Of a DNA stretch of 64,000 nucleotides, positions 12,261 through 24,506 are shown piece after piece (within the stretch, counting starts at the first letter, position 1; each line of letters opens with the position of its first letter). Below the pieces are notes generated by a model. That model was not told the DNA's origin and ran no database searches. It was given only the letters and a program-made list of their open reading frames with translations. A program made the translations under genes and the position numbers. This stretch comes from Gelatoporia subvermispora B (taxonomy: Eukaryota; Basidiomycota; Agaricomycetes; Polyporales; Gelatoporiaceae), in assembly GCA_000320605.2 (NCBI GenBank), contig KB445813.1, forward strand, positions 480,371 through 544,370, in the 5' to 3' direction.

Positions 12261-13496
12261 TCAGTTTAGGTCCTGTGTCAACACGTAGCGGTACCTGACT
12301 TTGTTCGCCTTGACGTTCTGGAGCGCTTTCCCTACATCTTTCATCGGCATCTCTTCAATCCAAGGACGCACATTCTTCTTGCGAGCGAGCTCCAGCATAT
12401 CAAGCGCGTCTTTCTTGCTTCCGATACTGCTGCCACCAATGAGGCAACCGTTGGAGGCGAAGCTGAAAGGGTGGAGCGACGGGAGCGGTTGGTTGGCGTC
12501 GGGAATACCAACAGTGATGAATTTGCCGTGGACGAACAGCATGGAGAGGTAGTCGCTGAGGGGCGTGTCCGGGCTAAAGACGTCACGCGTAGAGACGATG
12601 AGGTCTAGCGTGTTCGCTAGTGGTTTGAAGAAATCCTGTGCCCCGTTTTACGGCGCATATAATCAGTAAGCGAAGCAGAAAAGATAGTATGGGGACTGAC
12701 CTTCTCCTCAGTGTTGATAATATGGTCCGCCCCCATCTTCTTAATATCACCCATCTTACTCTTGTCATGAGTGAATGCATAGACCTCAGCGCCCATCGCT
12801 TTGGCCCACAGCACGGCGTAATGCCCGAGACCTCCAATCCCCATGATCCCGACCTTCTTGCCTGGACCGGTGCCGTACGTCTTCAAAGGAGAGTAAACAG
12901 TCAAGCCGGCGCACATCATCGATGCAGCATCGCGAGACTCTATTTCGTCTGGGATCGGGAAGACGAACTGCTGGTGCGCGCGAATGGCGGTAGCATACCC
13001 TCCCTGAGAGACTACGCCGTCGGGGTATTCGCTGTTCTATTTATCAAACAGTTAGCATATAGTCGACTCGCCGTGAGATGTACTCACGTATGTAGAGATG
13101 CTCTTCGGACAATAATTCTCATAATCGGATTTGCAAGGCCTGCACTGCATGCAGCTACCGATCTTCGCACCGACTCCAACCCTATCGCCCTTCTTGAACT
13201 CCTTGACCTTGTCACCGACACGCGTCACATGCCCGATTATCTCGTGGCCGACAACGAGAGGGAGCTTGGACTCGCCCCAGCCCTGGGTGAGCGTATGGAC
13301 GTCCGAGCCGCATACACCGCAGTGGGTGATGGCAATCTCGACGTCGTCAGGCGCGAATGTCTTGGGCTGGAATGACGACACCTTGAGGTCGTTCCAACGA
13401 GAGGGGTCTGCTCGAGCTAGGTCAGTTTCCAGAGTAATACTTTAATCGTCGTGATTGACCTGTAAGAGCGTAACCCTTGAATTCGACGGCAGACAT
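12261..13496 (-). CDS. Zinc-dependent NADP(H) alcohol dehydrogenase, cinnamyl-alcohol dehydrogenase/Adh6 type
   Basis: A medium-chain zinc dehydrogenase that would reduce aldehydes to alcohols with NADPH. Exon 1 starts at ATG 13496 (MSAVEFKGYALT) and a short intron joins it to a frame continuing with SRWNDLKVSSFQPK. Catalytic zinc ligands are visible in HCGVCGSDVH and VVGHEIIGH (about 13240-13330). The structural zinc lobe is CMQCRPCKSDYENYC (about 13110-13155). The Rossmann glycine motif is GIMGIGGLGHYAV (about 12815-12855), and HDKSKMGDIKKMGADHIINT follows. The C-terminal catalytic part carries HPFSFASNGCLIGGSSIGSK and ends YRYVLTQDLN at 12261. About three introns are seen, and the length fits the family (about 350 aa). 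Fungal Adh6/CAD enzymes act on aromatic and branched aldehydes, which would suit a wood decayer; that substrate is inferred. Confidence 0.9.
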
Positions 13497-13561
13497 GATG
13501 GGCGACGAGGATGTTGTTGAAGAGGAGAAAGCGGGATGGATGGCTTCGTTTGCGCGACGCC

Positions 13562-13584
13562 CATTATATATATTATAGCATATA
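13562..13584 (-). promoter_or_regulatory. Putative TATA element of the alcohol dehydrogenase gene
   Basis: An AT-only run that reads TATAATATATATAATG on the minus strand lies about 65-90 bp upstream of the ATG at 13496. This is a plausible core promoter position in a basidiomycete. Assignment is by position and composition only. Confidence 0.4.
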
Positions 13585-14506
13585 TCCGGTGACGTCGACG
13601 GTCTCTGGTGATGACGTTGAAGAAGTAGCCGTGGCTTGACAGAAGACGAGCTATGACATGTCCAGATCGGGTAGCCCACTTTCCTCATTTGCGCACGCAT
13701 CGCGGTGTAAGGGCCGCGTCTGGCCACGTGGTTTTGGTCCCACCGCATCCGTTTGCGAAAAACCGACACGGTCATGTCTTGAAAGAAACTTACGAGGGAT
13801 GGTCAAGGATAGCAGGAACAAGAACAGTCCGTCCCAGAGAGAGACATAGAATCGGGACGCATAACCTGGCTTGGCATCACGCGTAACGACCGGGATATAC
13901 AAGACAGAGGATATCAAAGAAGCCTCCGGTCAGCGAAGCTATGCCAGAAGTCCTGTGGTAGTAACCTTCGATGGATTTATGGATTCCACAGATACCATGG
14001 AATCAAGACCATAGAAGACGCATGCGAGACTGATGCAGGGGATAAGTATTCGTCGGGGACGGTGATAAATCTTCATTCAAACTAGTGTTGACGACTTCCC
14101 CCTCGATGGTAATCAGGGTCATTGCAAAGATCTTTAAGTTGCGTATCTGTGTATCCGCAAGTTTTTGCGCAATATTTTGACGGGAGGTACCCCAAAAATC
14201 AGAAGTCGGAGGCTCGGAAGACAAGATGGAAGACCAATGGAAGACAAGCCGCAAGCGCCTGGCCATGGAAGCACGTCGACCTATAGACCACGTGATCTTC
14301 ATGCATTTGGCTCGCGCCACCGAATTGGACTCGCAAGTCACCGCCACCTTCTTCAGCAAAGGCATACGCGAACTAGGTCGTCCTGGACCATCTGTGCGAT
14401 CTTTCGCACTCACACATAACAATCACACATATTGAGTGTGGAACATCCACCTTGAACTGCAAAGAAAACTGTTGTATACAACTTTCGGGTACTGGGACTT
14501 CGTAAG
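13585..14506. other. Divergent promoter region between alcohol dehydrogenase and SSL1
   Basis: Together with the TATA element, about 1 kb separates the two divergent start codons. Open frames here (for example 14003-14422 minus) show no domain and are not counted as genes. Confidence 0.45.
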
Positions 14507-16180
14507 ATGCCCCCTCGACGCATTGGAGACGCGGATTCCGACTCGGACGTCTCCATCCTCGATGATTTTGACGGTGTCGGTCGCGGGAAAGGCAAGGGCA
14601 AAGGCAAAGCCATTGACCGACGCGTTAAGGACAAAGGAAAGGGGAAAGCGAAAGAGGTTAGTGCTAGCGTGTCTGCATCCTATACTGGTGTTCACGGCGT
14701 GCATACAGCAACCATATGCTTGGGAGGCTGCATATACCCGATCATGGGATACAGTACAGGAAGATGAAGCCGGCAGTCTGCAAGGAGCCGTCCAGGAGCT
14801 CATCGCCCGAGGCAGACGGAGACGGTAGCACCCTAGTTATCCTGTATATGCGTGTGCTGACTTGTCTTGCAGGCTACTGGCTCCTGCTTCTGCGATTCGA
14901 CGGACTATCATTCGACACCTCATACTCGTAATTGACCTCTCTTCGTCCATGATGGACCGGGACATGCGTCCGACGCGGTTTGACCTTATGCTTCAATACG
15001 CGCGCGAATTCATCATCGAATGGTTCGACCAGAATCCGCTGGGACAGATTGGTATAGTTGGCATGCGGTCGGGTCTAGGAGAGAGGATAGGCGAGATGAC
15101 GGGTCAGCTTTATGTGGTTACGCATCAGTTCAAGTGCTGACGTTCTATACGTTCCAGGAAATCCGCAGGAAGTACTCAAAGCCATTTCCGAGAGACATAA
15201 GCTGGAACCAGGTGGCGAGCCAAGTCTACAAAATGCTATTGACATGGCCCGAAGTAGTATGAGGTAAGCCCCTCTCCCGTATTAGACGTGTTTTTTAGAC
15301 ATCCTGGCATTATAGTCATCTTCCGGTACACTCCTCTCGAGAAATCACGATCATCTTCGGCTCACTGACCACATGCGACCCGGGGAACATCCACGACACG
15401 CTCGAAGACTGCATCAAAGACCGCATCCGCATCTCCATCGTCGCGCTCGCGGCCGAGATGAAAATATGCCGTGACCTCTGCGACAAAACCGGCGGTGCGT
15501 CCATTTTCCTTATTTTTGAAACACCCCGACCCGGCGACACCTTACACCGCTCACCCTCGCCAAGGCAGGCCAATTCGGTGTCGCACTTAACGAGGGGCAC
15601 TTCAAGGACCTCCTCTTCGAGCTGATCCCCCCGCCCGTCGCGCGCGCACTCGCACGCACCGGGGGCGCGCCCGCGAACCCCGCGGCGGACCTGATGATAA
15701 TGGGCTTCCCAACGCGCCTCCCGGACACGTCGCCCCCCGGGCTGTGCGTGTGTCATTCAAAGCTCAAGAGCGAGGGCTTCCTCTGCCCGCGCTGCCGCGC
15801 CAAAGTGTGTGACGTCCCTACGGACTGCGACATCTGCGGCCTCATGATCGTGAGCTCGCCCCATCTCGCGAGGAGCTACCACCACTTGTTCCCCGTGAAG
15901 GCGTACCAGGCTGTGTAGGTCCCCTTTTACCATTCACTTGCAACTGAGATGTGCTAACGGGGACGGTAGAATATCTCTTGAGGATACACCAAATCCCGCG
16001 CCGAGTTGTCACGGGTGCTCAACTGCCTTCAGGGAAGCTGCTCCAGCAATGGCAAACACCTCGGATGGCATGAGCCCGCTTGGACGCTACAGATGTCCCG
16101 ACTGCCATAATGACTTCTGTACCGACTGTGACGTCTTTGTGCATGACGTCGTGCACTGTTGTCCCGGCTGTGGAAAGTAG
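14507..16180 (+). CDS. SSL1: TFIIH core subunit Ssl1/p44 (GTF2H2)
   Basis: Ssl1/p44 is a core subunit of TFIIH that binds and stimulates the XPD/Rad3 helicase, so it acts in RNA polymerase II transcription initiation and nucleotide excision repair in the nucleus. ATG 14507 gives an acidic then Lys/Gly-rich N-terminus ([19 protein letters not shown]). The second exon has [17 protein letters not shown]. The vWA domain begins with [19 protein letters not shown], a MIDAS-like DxSxS motif (about 14915-14960), and continues through [20 protein letters not shown]. The rest of the vWA domain is [18 protein letters not shown] and [17 protein letters not shown] (about 15340-15490). The C-terminal zinc region has [40 protein letters not shown], then the C4C4 RING with CHGC, CPDC, CTDC and CPGC pairs, ending at 16180. 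The family and domain order match fully. Six or more short introns are present. Confidence 0.93.
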
Positions 16181-16587
16181 AAAATATCATTAGACCCATG
16201 TAGTATGATACTTTAGATCTGACCACGCAGGGAGTCTCCCGTGTGGCTTCTGCACCGGTCGGTGTGCTCGAGCCATGACTCCGACACCATGCACAAAGTA
16301 TGAGTGTGAAACATCACTTTACAGTGGAATGTACAATCGAGGTCGTCTCGAAACAAAATGTGTGAGGTCATTACATAAATACTATGCAGCTACTAGAAAG
16401 ACGATCGTATCCGAACTCCCAAAGATGTAAAGATGTGTGGGTTTGCTGAACAATGTGTGTGGGCGCAGAGGCATATCTGCGGCAACAGGAGGCATGGTGT
16501 GTAATGGTAAGCGGAGGGCTACAGCAGGAGTCCGGCGAGAGAACAGCAGCGAGAAGCGGGACGACATGCGAAATAAACATGGGGAGA

Positions 16588-17670
16588 TTACTCGAACGGA
16601 TTTGTGCGGCCAGCCTGAACGTGTGTGCAACTCATAAGCCAAGGAATCCAAGAAAGAGCGAAGTGCATAACACACCTGGTGGTCCCCTCCTCTGTCCGAA
16701 CCCTCAGAGCAACCACACAACCACTCCGTCCACCACCGTACTGGCTTCTCTTCCTCCTCCTCTTGCTGCGCCGGCACAGGTGCGGGCGGAGGTATGGGCT
16801 CTGGTGGCCTGTCCGCATGCGGCGTCCTCGTTTTCGGGGGCGGAGAGCGCGGGCGGGGCAGGTCGAGCGGCACTGGCGGCGGCGGGAGCTGCTTCTCCTT
16901 TGCGTCCTCGCTCGCCCGCTTCGCCGCATGCGGGCGGTTCGTCTTGTCCCCCAGTGCAAGCGTAGCATCAGATGCGTCTGACGGGGTCATTATCGCGGAG
17001 TCCTGCTGTGTGCCGGAGAGGTCGAGCACGGAGGGCGTGGGCGTGAGGAAGGGGTTGTCGCCCGGATCGGGGGACGGCGCTGCGGAGAGCGCGGGGCTTC
17101 CGTCGATGTCGTCGAGCGGGACGGCGTCGTCTGTCGTGCGCAGCTGGTGGTGTGCGCCGAGGCCCCCCGTCGACGCATGCTTGGATTGCCGACTTGGCCA
17201 CAGGAGGCTCATCCGCCGGGTGACGTCCCCGACGAGCGAGGGGGCTTTCGACGAGCTTGTGGATTCCCGTGCGGCCTTCCGCCGCTCGCGCTCTGCAGTC
17301 TCCCAACGTCGGAGGTTCTGTTGTGCATAACCAGTCCAGGTAAGGTGGGCCCGAGCTATGTAGATGAGAAACCAAGACGCACCTCCTCCACTTTGCGAGA
17401 CTCCTCCTCTTCGTCCTTCGTGGGTGGGTATCCGTCCGCCACGGGGTCCGCATCCTCCTCGTCTAATGCACTATACCGTCCTGGTGCATGTTCATGTTCG
17501 TCGAACGGCTCTACCGCGCGCGCCTTCCCTTTTCCAGCGCTGCTTGGTCTACATGAGGAACCCTCGTCCGCCCATGCGCCCGCTCGGCTGATATCTTCTT
17601 CGACCGGCGAAGGGGGAAGGGAGGGCAGGGGCTGCGGCGAGCTTCCAGCTCCCGCTGGCAGCGTCGACAT
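16588..17670 (-). CDS. Proline-rich acidic orphan with C-terminal WWTEWLCGCSEG...RTNPFE
   Basis: I do not recognise a characterised family. ATG 17670 opens MSTLPAGAGSSPQPLPSLPP. The first exon is acidic (DEEDADPVADGYPPTKDEEE) and ends at a GTGCGT donor after KVEE. The second exon begins NLRRWETAERERRKAARES and runs through LVGDVTRRMSLLWPSRQSK and a long disordered Pro/Ser/Asp-rich linker. It then reaches a compact tail EEEEEKPVRWWTEWLCGCSE and DRGGDHQ. A last intron joins to AGRTNPFE and a stop at 16588. The two Cys in WLCGC and the aromatic run look like a palmitoylated or membrane-proximal element; this is inference. The spliced length is about 310 aa. The precise splice joins and the ordered tail suggest a real, selected gene. 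Confidence 0.65.
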
Positions 17671-18184
17671 GTGCTCGGGGGGAGGACGGTGAGGTGGGTG
17701 TGCAAGTACTGCTGGTGGGCGTCAACGGGAATGGTGGTGCAGCCCGCAGCGCAAGCTTCACGTTCTCGACTTTGCCGCGGAAAGGCAATTGAAAGCCTGC
17801 CCGGCCGCCACCTGCCGCCACACCCATCCCCACGCCGCACACATGCTATTCGCACCACCCGCGGTCAAATTCGCCCCCCAGACGAACAGCAAACGACAGC
17901 ATCAGGATTGCAGTGATGTGCAGGGCATTTATTGCGCCCAGCCCACGCAGCGTCTACTACCCAGGCGAGGGTCAATGTACAAAGGAGTGCATGCATAACA
18001 AGTAAACGAATTAGACGAGACTAGTCAATGTGTCCACCCGTGCGAGGTCAAGAGAGAGAAAACAGATGCAGCACTACCTACGCGATAGCCCGCAGCCAGT
18101 CCATCCAAGCGAATGTCCGCAATGTCGCGCGCCCCCGCGCCCGACATCTCATCCTATGGGTATGTTCGCACCACATCCGGGTAT

Positions 18185-19582
18185 TTAGAACCGGCCCGGG
18201 TCCTTGCGCTGCATAACAAGGCTCTCCGAGCTGCCGTCCTCGTCCGAGATGTGGTAGCGCAGGCCGCTCGATTTGCTCGCTGGCTGCAACATCGGCATGT
18301 GCGAGTCGTCCGATCCTCCCGCGTCGCGGCTGTACATCGTGCTCCGCGGGCTGTTGTTGCCGGGCGTGGCGTAGTATAGTAGCGAGTTGCGTGCGGTCTC
18401 CTGCATCTGCATGATATGCTGACGGAAGGCATTCTGCGGGGCGACAGCGATCGGTAAGCGAACAAGGGCGGGATTTGTACGGACGTACCTGCTCGCGCCA
18501 GTACTGGTGACGCTTCTCGCGCTCACTGTCACGGTCCTTCCTGTGGAAGATGTACAGGCCAATCAGGGTACCGATAACGCCTAAGTTCCCATCGTCAGTA
18601 AAGCATCAGAATGATTGCGTACAAAGACTCGCCTCCGAAGATGCAGACGCCGACGACCACGTAAACCCATGTTGCGACGTGGTCCGGCGTGTTGGCACTT
18701 GGACCGCAGACACCAGAGGCCATGCAATTGTATGTCGAGCACCTGAGAAAGGGGGTCAAAATGCTTCTGACAGGGCACAATCGGGGACATACTCCTTGTC
18801 GGCGTCACAAGATACACCAAGGTCCTTGGTCTGCATGCAAGCAAGGTGCTGAGAGTCGCAGTAAAGGCCAATTTTACAGTTGTCACTACGATTGTGTGAG
18901 TGGTGGCGGCTGAGCCACTTCAAGAGATCGCTTACCGAGATACAATGTCTACGAATTCACTAGTCTTGGAATACCCGATGTAAGCCGTGTTTTGCACCGT
19001 GCAGTTCTGGCCAACGGTCGCATTCGCCCACCTGGATAAGTCGCATCAGTTCATTGCTCTATCGTTGAGATAGGCGAACGCACATGCAGATATTGTTCAG
19101 ACAGACCGAGCCATTCACGTTCAGTCCAAACCCAGAGCGATCGGCCAGTTCTTTGAAATTGGGTGGGCCTTCACATTCATCTGATGATGGCGCGGCATCA
19201 TGCGAGGATTAACGACACATCCTACTATGCACAAAAAACCTATACCATCACGGTTGAACTGGCAAGGACTGCCGACCGGGAGCACAGGCTGGCAAGCGTC
19301 CTCTTCGTCCGGGCAGAACTGTCCGGTTGTGCACTTGGGTGGCAGCGTCTGCGTGCTGTTGTAGCCAAAGGGAAAGTCGTCGCGTCTGCATCCTTTCAGG
19401 TCGCACAAGCTGGAGGAATTGCAGAAGGTGACCGAGTCGCAGTCTGTCTGGAACTGATAAGTGCCGACTTCGAGACGTTGGTCACTAAGAGAGCACGCAG
19501 TGCCAAACGTAGCGTTGCCAGCGTTGGCGTGGAGAGTCCATGAGGAGAAAAAAACGAGCGAGAACGGGAGCAGCTGGAGCAT
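18185..19582 (-). CDS. Secreted-type I membrane protein with cysteine-rich ectodomain
   Basis: No characterised family is recognised. ATG 19582 starts a signal peptide, MLQLLPFSLVFFSSWTLHAN, followed by AGNATFGTACSLSDQRLEVG. The ectodomain has many Cys (for example CDSVTFCNSSSLCDLKGC, CTTGQFCPDEEDACQ, CLNNICMWANATVGQNC, CKIGLYCDSQHLACMQ, CDADKECSTYNCMASGVC) and several N-glycosylation sites. One transmembrane helix, ATWVYVVVGVCIFGGVIGTL (about 18590-18690), follows. A basic cytosolic stretch, HRKDRDSEREKRHQYWREQN, comes next. The tail carries SSGLRYHISDEDGSSESL and ends KDPGRF at 18185. About five introns interrupt the gene. The layout suggests a cell-surface or vacuolar/ER receptor-like protein, but the ligand and role are unknown. 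A start further upstream is possible because the frame stays open, but the signal peptide fixes 19582 well. Confidence 0.7.
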
Positions 19583-20749
19583 GGCTGGCTGCCCGTCGAG
19601 GAGAAGGGGGAGAGGAGGAGGGGAGGACAAGGGGAAAGCTTTGGCGAGCGGCGAGCGGGATGATGAGCGAGGCGACCAGATGCAGACAACCAATGGGCGC
19701 CGCCACGTGGTCCGCTTCCCGTTCGGGCACCTCCTCGGCTGCGCAGCCTCTTGATCCTCTCCGACCTGCTTCAGCGGGCAGTCCGCCTTCCTCTTGCTGC
19801 TCCTTCGCTCGCTCAAACAAACACGGCGCATCATTTTGACAACTTACAACTGCTATCCATGTCTATTTGAGGACCGAGATCTGCAAATCGTGAGGGCGCC
19901 AAGGGACTTGGGCTGTATCTTCGGCTCGCCCGCTTGGCGTCTCGTGCGGGAGCGACTGCATATCTCTCACAGCCGCAGTGATATTTCCAAGTTTTTAGTC
20001 ATCTCCGGCGATAGGTAACTTCCTCTGGCTTGTGCATATAATCCGATAGTTTTTCTAGCATTTGATCACATTGAAAAGGCGTTTCTATATCGAAGAACCG
20101 GCTCTCATGTCCGCCTACAGATTCTTATCAGAGCATGACCTACTATTCATCGAATCAGAGGAGAAATTTTCACGATTTGAAATCAATGCGCCCTGGACGA
20201 GCCTGCGTAAGTTGCCTGTCTGTTTTCGGGCTGTAGGCAAGGGTAGGAAAGGGCAATTTCGCACATGCTGGTGTTGTACTAACACTGGCTACTCGATCCA
20301 TTTCGGATATCAATCTTTTACCTCTCAAGGTTTCTATGCATCTTTGCTCAAATAGAAACATTGTTAAGGTCAGCCTGCTCGGTATGTTGCGATTATTGGC
20401 TCCGTTCAGATCGATCGCAACACACGATTGTCTCGAGTGCGATAATCATAGACTGTGCACCGTTTCTGCCCAATAAGGCTCACTCTTTGGGATGCGTCAA
20501 CTGGAATACTATCGTAGGTGTGGTTCTCGCGACCGACTTTAGGAGTCACAGCTTCCACTGGCAGCGCCGATTTGAGATTTCTGTGAGTGAGTCGCCGCAA
20601 CATGCCCGCATGCGTGGAGATCACGGGATCGTGACGCGTACGCGTCTGTACGCGCGTCGCGCTTTCGGGGCATGCCGAGCTTCGTTCTGCTGCTCTTCCA
20701 CCCTATTACAGTTCAGAGACTCTTGCTACAGCATAGTTGGGGGAACTTC
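19583..20749. other. Divergent promoter region
   Basis: This stretch lies between the minus-strand membrane protein gene and the plus-strand acidic orphan. Short open frames on both strands have no motif. No repeat or RNA gene was recognised. Confidence 0.45.
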
Positions 20750-23135
20750 ATGGCTGCTCCGGTCAGAAAACGCAGCTTCTACAACGACTCCACGCTAGAT
20801 CAGTCGTCTGTGGATGAAGGAAACGCGTATACTCGGTATGTTGCTGGTGCGAATCACTGCACATGGCTAACGCAATAGCGCGCGCCAAGGCATGAACTAT
20901 CCAATTGTGAGAAGTTCTATCAATTCACCCAACACATTTACTTACCCATGATTCCATTTCAGCCTTCGTTCCCATGTACAAACGACGGAAAACGGAAGGC
21001 CTCAACTCACGATTTGATCGAATGATCGAGACCGTAAATCTCATGCACTCGACGCCGCGGAAGACAAATGGGAGACAACGGCCGAGGAACACGTCCTCAT
21101 CGTCAACTACTAGCTACGACATGCCGAAGACACCAACAGATGCATACAGCGGAGACCAGGCAGGACGAGTAGGTCGCGAGTTCCAGATCCTCAAGATGAA
21201 GGAAACGCCTATCCGTTCGCATGCAAGCCACATGCTTCGAGAAACCATGGATGACCAACACGCTAGGCTGACATCAACCAGGGATGCTCCTGTGAAGCAA
21301 GTCGTGGCTCCGCCTGCTTGGCTACGCGCGACCATATCGACTTTGCATACGAAACACCCTCTGCGTGTGATCCTGCCTCCTGGTACTGTCGATAACACTG
21401 CTCCAGAACCTACCTTGGAAGAGATTCCTGAAGAGATGGCTGACTCTGACGAACCTATCTTCGCCTTCTCTGCTCCGAACTGCGGCGACCTTGCCATCGC
21501 ACAAGAGCCGTTACAAGGCCAAGATCCGATCGAATTCTCAGTCATACAGCCGCATATAGTCACTCAGCAGGCTGTTCCAGATGACAACTTCAGTGTCGGG
21601 CTGCCGTACATCTCAACTTACCAAAATAACTTTCCGCCCCTGGTGCAGCCTGATGTAATGGCGACCCGCAATTTGCATGGTGATCCTGCCGTGGACTCTC
21701 TGCCCTTATCTCTGCCGGAACACGTTGAAAGATACTACACCCCTGCTCGCGCATCAGCGGACGTACACACCAGCGTGGACATAGCATCCTTGATGGACGA
21801 GTCTGACGCTGATGAGCTGAAACCATTCTCAAAGCCCGGACCTTTTGCCCAAATCCGATATCAACATGATACACGGCTACAGTCGTCTGCACGCCGAAAT
21901 ATTGACTACGCTACTAGACCGCATTCGCCTTACCTTGACGCTGCTGTCCGTCCTCAGAGTCCTGCCTCGCCCCATACATCGTCCTCGCCTCTCGCAGTGT
22001 CTTCTGATCTCATGGTCGGCTCTAAACCCCTCTCGGATGTCTTCCAAGACGATCCTGCGGACAAAATTGCGAAGAAACACAGCTTCATATCCGCGCTGAA
22101 ATACTCCCTGACTCCGCCTGTACCGCCCGATGTCTTTTTAGGCAATCCGACTTTGACCAAAGCTAAGCCGTTCTCTACACCTGGTTCCACGCACACATAT
22201 GGCTCCCCGCTCAAGTTTTACTTCGACGACCCTGCAGAAGATCCATGCTCGTCGGACCCGCTTGACGAGGCGGACTATGCCCTCGCTCTCGACTACGACG
22301 TGGGCGGGGAGCGGATGTGGGACTCCGGTGATTCTGGTATCGACATTCCGGACCTATACAACGACAAGAGCAGTAAACTGTTGGACGGAACCTCCGTGTT
22401 CGCCTTTGCGCCCGAAGGACCGACTCTGGCGCCAAGTACTGATGCGGCTGCGAACACCAAGACCGTCATACAGGAATACACAGCCCCTGCCACGGCGCCT
22501 CTCAACGAAGATCCCGATCAGCCGCAGATGGGCCACAACTCCGATGATATGTATGCATGGATCCTGTCTGATGGATCCGGTTCTCTGCAAGACGATATCG
22601 CACAGGACGAGGAAGCGTACGATTCCGGTGAGAAGAAAGTAGACGAACCAACACGAACCCCTCCAGCACCATGCTTTGCCCCAGCTCCTGGGATCTATCT
22701 CTCCCCTCTGCGCAATGCTATAGTTGAAGACGACAAATCCGATGTTACGAAAAAAGTCGCGAACGATCAGGTTCGACCCGCTGATAAGAACAACTCTCCC
22801 GTGCGTCAGGTACTTTGCCATCTATTGACGCTGGACGCTAAATCATGTATGATTTTGATCTTTGTCAGCGAGTTGACGACCGTCCGTCTTCCATTGCATC
22901 TGCCGCAGCGGGAGCGGTCACGGAGAGCGCTGCCACGATCAACTTGACACCGATCGATCAAGCTGATCCGCCTACTGCTTCCCCTCGACGTGGGTTCAAG
23001 ACACTGCGAGAGGAGCGTCAAGAGTCCCTCCATGAACTGTCTCAGGAATCCAACGATACTATTGAATCATGGTCAGAAGTTGAGAAACATGAACAACAGC
23101 ATGAAGTCGACGAGGTAGACCCGGGTGAGACGTAA
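20750..23135 (+). CDS. Large acidic, mostly disordered orphan protein
   Basis: I do not recognise the family. A likely first exon at 20750-20835 encodes MAAPVRKRSFYNDSTLDQSS. A short exon at about 20879-20906 (ARQGMNYPI) and an exon containing FVPMYKRRKTEGLNSRFDRM follow. The main exon (about 20963-22809) is one long open frame rich in Ser, Pro, Asp and Thr. It has segments such as RVILPPGTVDNTAPEPTLEE and LTKAKPFSTPGSTHTYGSPL and an acidic centre. An intron at 22810-22868 joins VRQ to RVDDRPSSIASAAAGAV, and the protein ends HEVDEVDPGET at 23135. The first two introns, as read, leave a one-base phase mismatch before FVPMYKRRK, so the true start could be ATG 20974. A nuclear or regulatory role would be guesswork. 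Spliced length is about 710-760 aa. Confidence 0.6.
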
Positions 23136-24506
23136 TCCTCCCCCCGTACTGAGACAATCCAGTCATGTATACTGCCGTAACAAGTCCGTGTCGCATAATC
23201 GCTACACGTTACTTGAAGCTCTGACCTATTTTCGACATATTTTCAGGAATGGCGTCTTGATCCTGCCTTTTGAGAAAACCGATGCCATAGCTGCCATAAT
23301 CTCTGTCGCGTTCACGTACTCTATAGGCTGCGGAGAGGTATGAGAACTTTGGTGTCACACTTGGGTGACACCACCATGGTATTGGACCCTCTCCTCCACA
23401 GACCCTATGTCAGTACTTCTGCAGAGCCCCGAGCGTTCCTTGAGTGTTCCGTACGCCTTCAATCCGGTGTTCTTGCGAAATGAATTTCGGGACCACTTGC
23501 TAAAGGACCCCGCTGATCAGGCTCACTCTCGCTCCATACCCCGACGCTGTGGTGATTCCTGGTTTTGTTGTTCTCCGTTTTTATTCTTTGTCTCACAGTA
23601 TAAAAATGCATGCGTCGGTGATCACATCATCTAGTTTATTCTGCCTCATACAAAAGCTAAATCCCGACCGAGGTACAGAGTCCATGCGACCCAATTATTT
23701 GTTGCTTGGCTACCACGTGGGATCCAGACATGGACCCACAAAAGGTCAACAATGCGTCAACTCAGCGCGACCATCTGACCTCGAGCGAGGTTGGGTACAG
23801 CGTTCTAATACGCCGTTCGAGCGGAGATCTGCTTCTATTGCAATCCGCCTCGACCAAACCTCCGTTCCTCATGCTCAATGGGCTAATTATATCATTATAG
23901 CTTTATCATTACCCCATCGTCACATAAATTACATATCACGACTTCAACACATGTCAAGCTTGAGTTTCGGAAGTAATTGAACAGCCTACTGACGGCATTG
24001 CACTCGTTACAGATATGCACTGGGTCTGCTTATGCGCCTACTCTACGCTTCTAGTTTGAGCTGAGAGCCTGTGTGATGGCCAGATGGGTGACTACCTCTC
24101 TACATTTCACGTCGAAACTGCCCCATGTACTACACGAGTTTTTCTACGTCGACAGACAGCATCTTCTGCCAGGCTATGTGAAGTAGCCTCTGTCAGAGTT
24201 CGCACCTCAACTTCAAGTGTGGCTTCGTACGTTCCGTCTTGGTAAGTTGTCCTCACAATCACACTACCGCCTGGAAGCGGTCTTGTGGCATACCACTACG
24301 TATATACTGTAAATAATCCAAGAAAGAGATGTGTACACTGTTAGTCAGAAGTATGATATAACATTGTCAACTATGCGCACACTCGTAGGCAGAAGATTGG
24401 TGAGTGAGAATCTTATGGAAAACGGCATGTGGACTATGTTGATCGTGTGGACAGACCTGACTATGATACAAGAGTAGTAGAGTGCGCATCCCAACGTAAC
24501 ACAAAA
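23136..24506. other. Convergent intergenic region of about 1.4 kb
   Basis: The region separates two converging genes and is AT-richer than its surroundings. Open frames of 60-143 codons (for example 23549-23980) carry no motif. No gene is supported. Confidence 0.45.
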
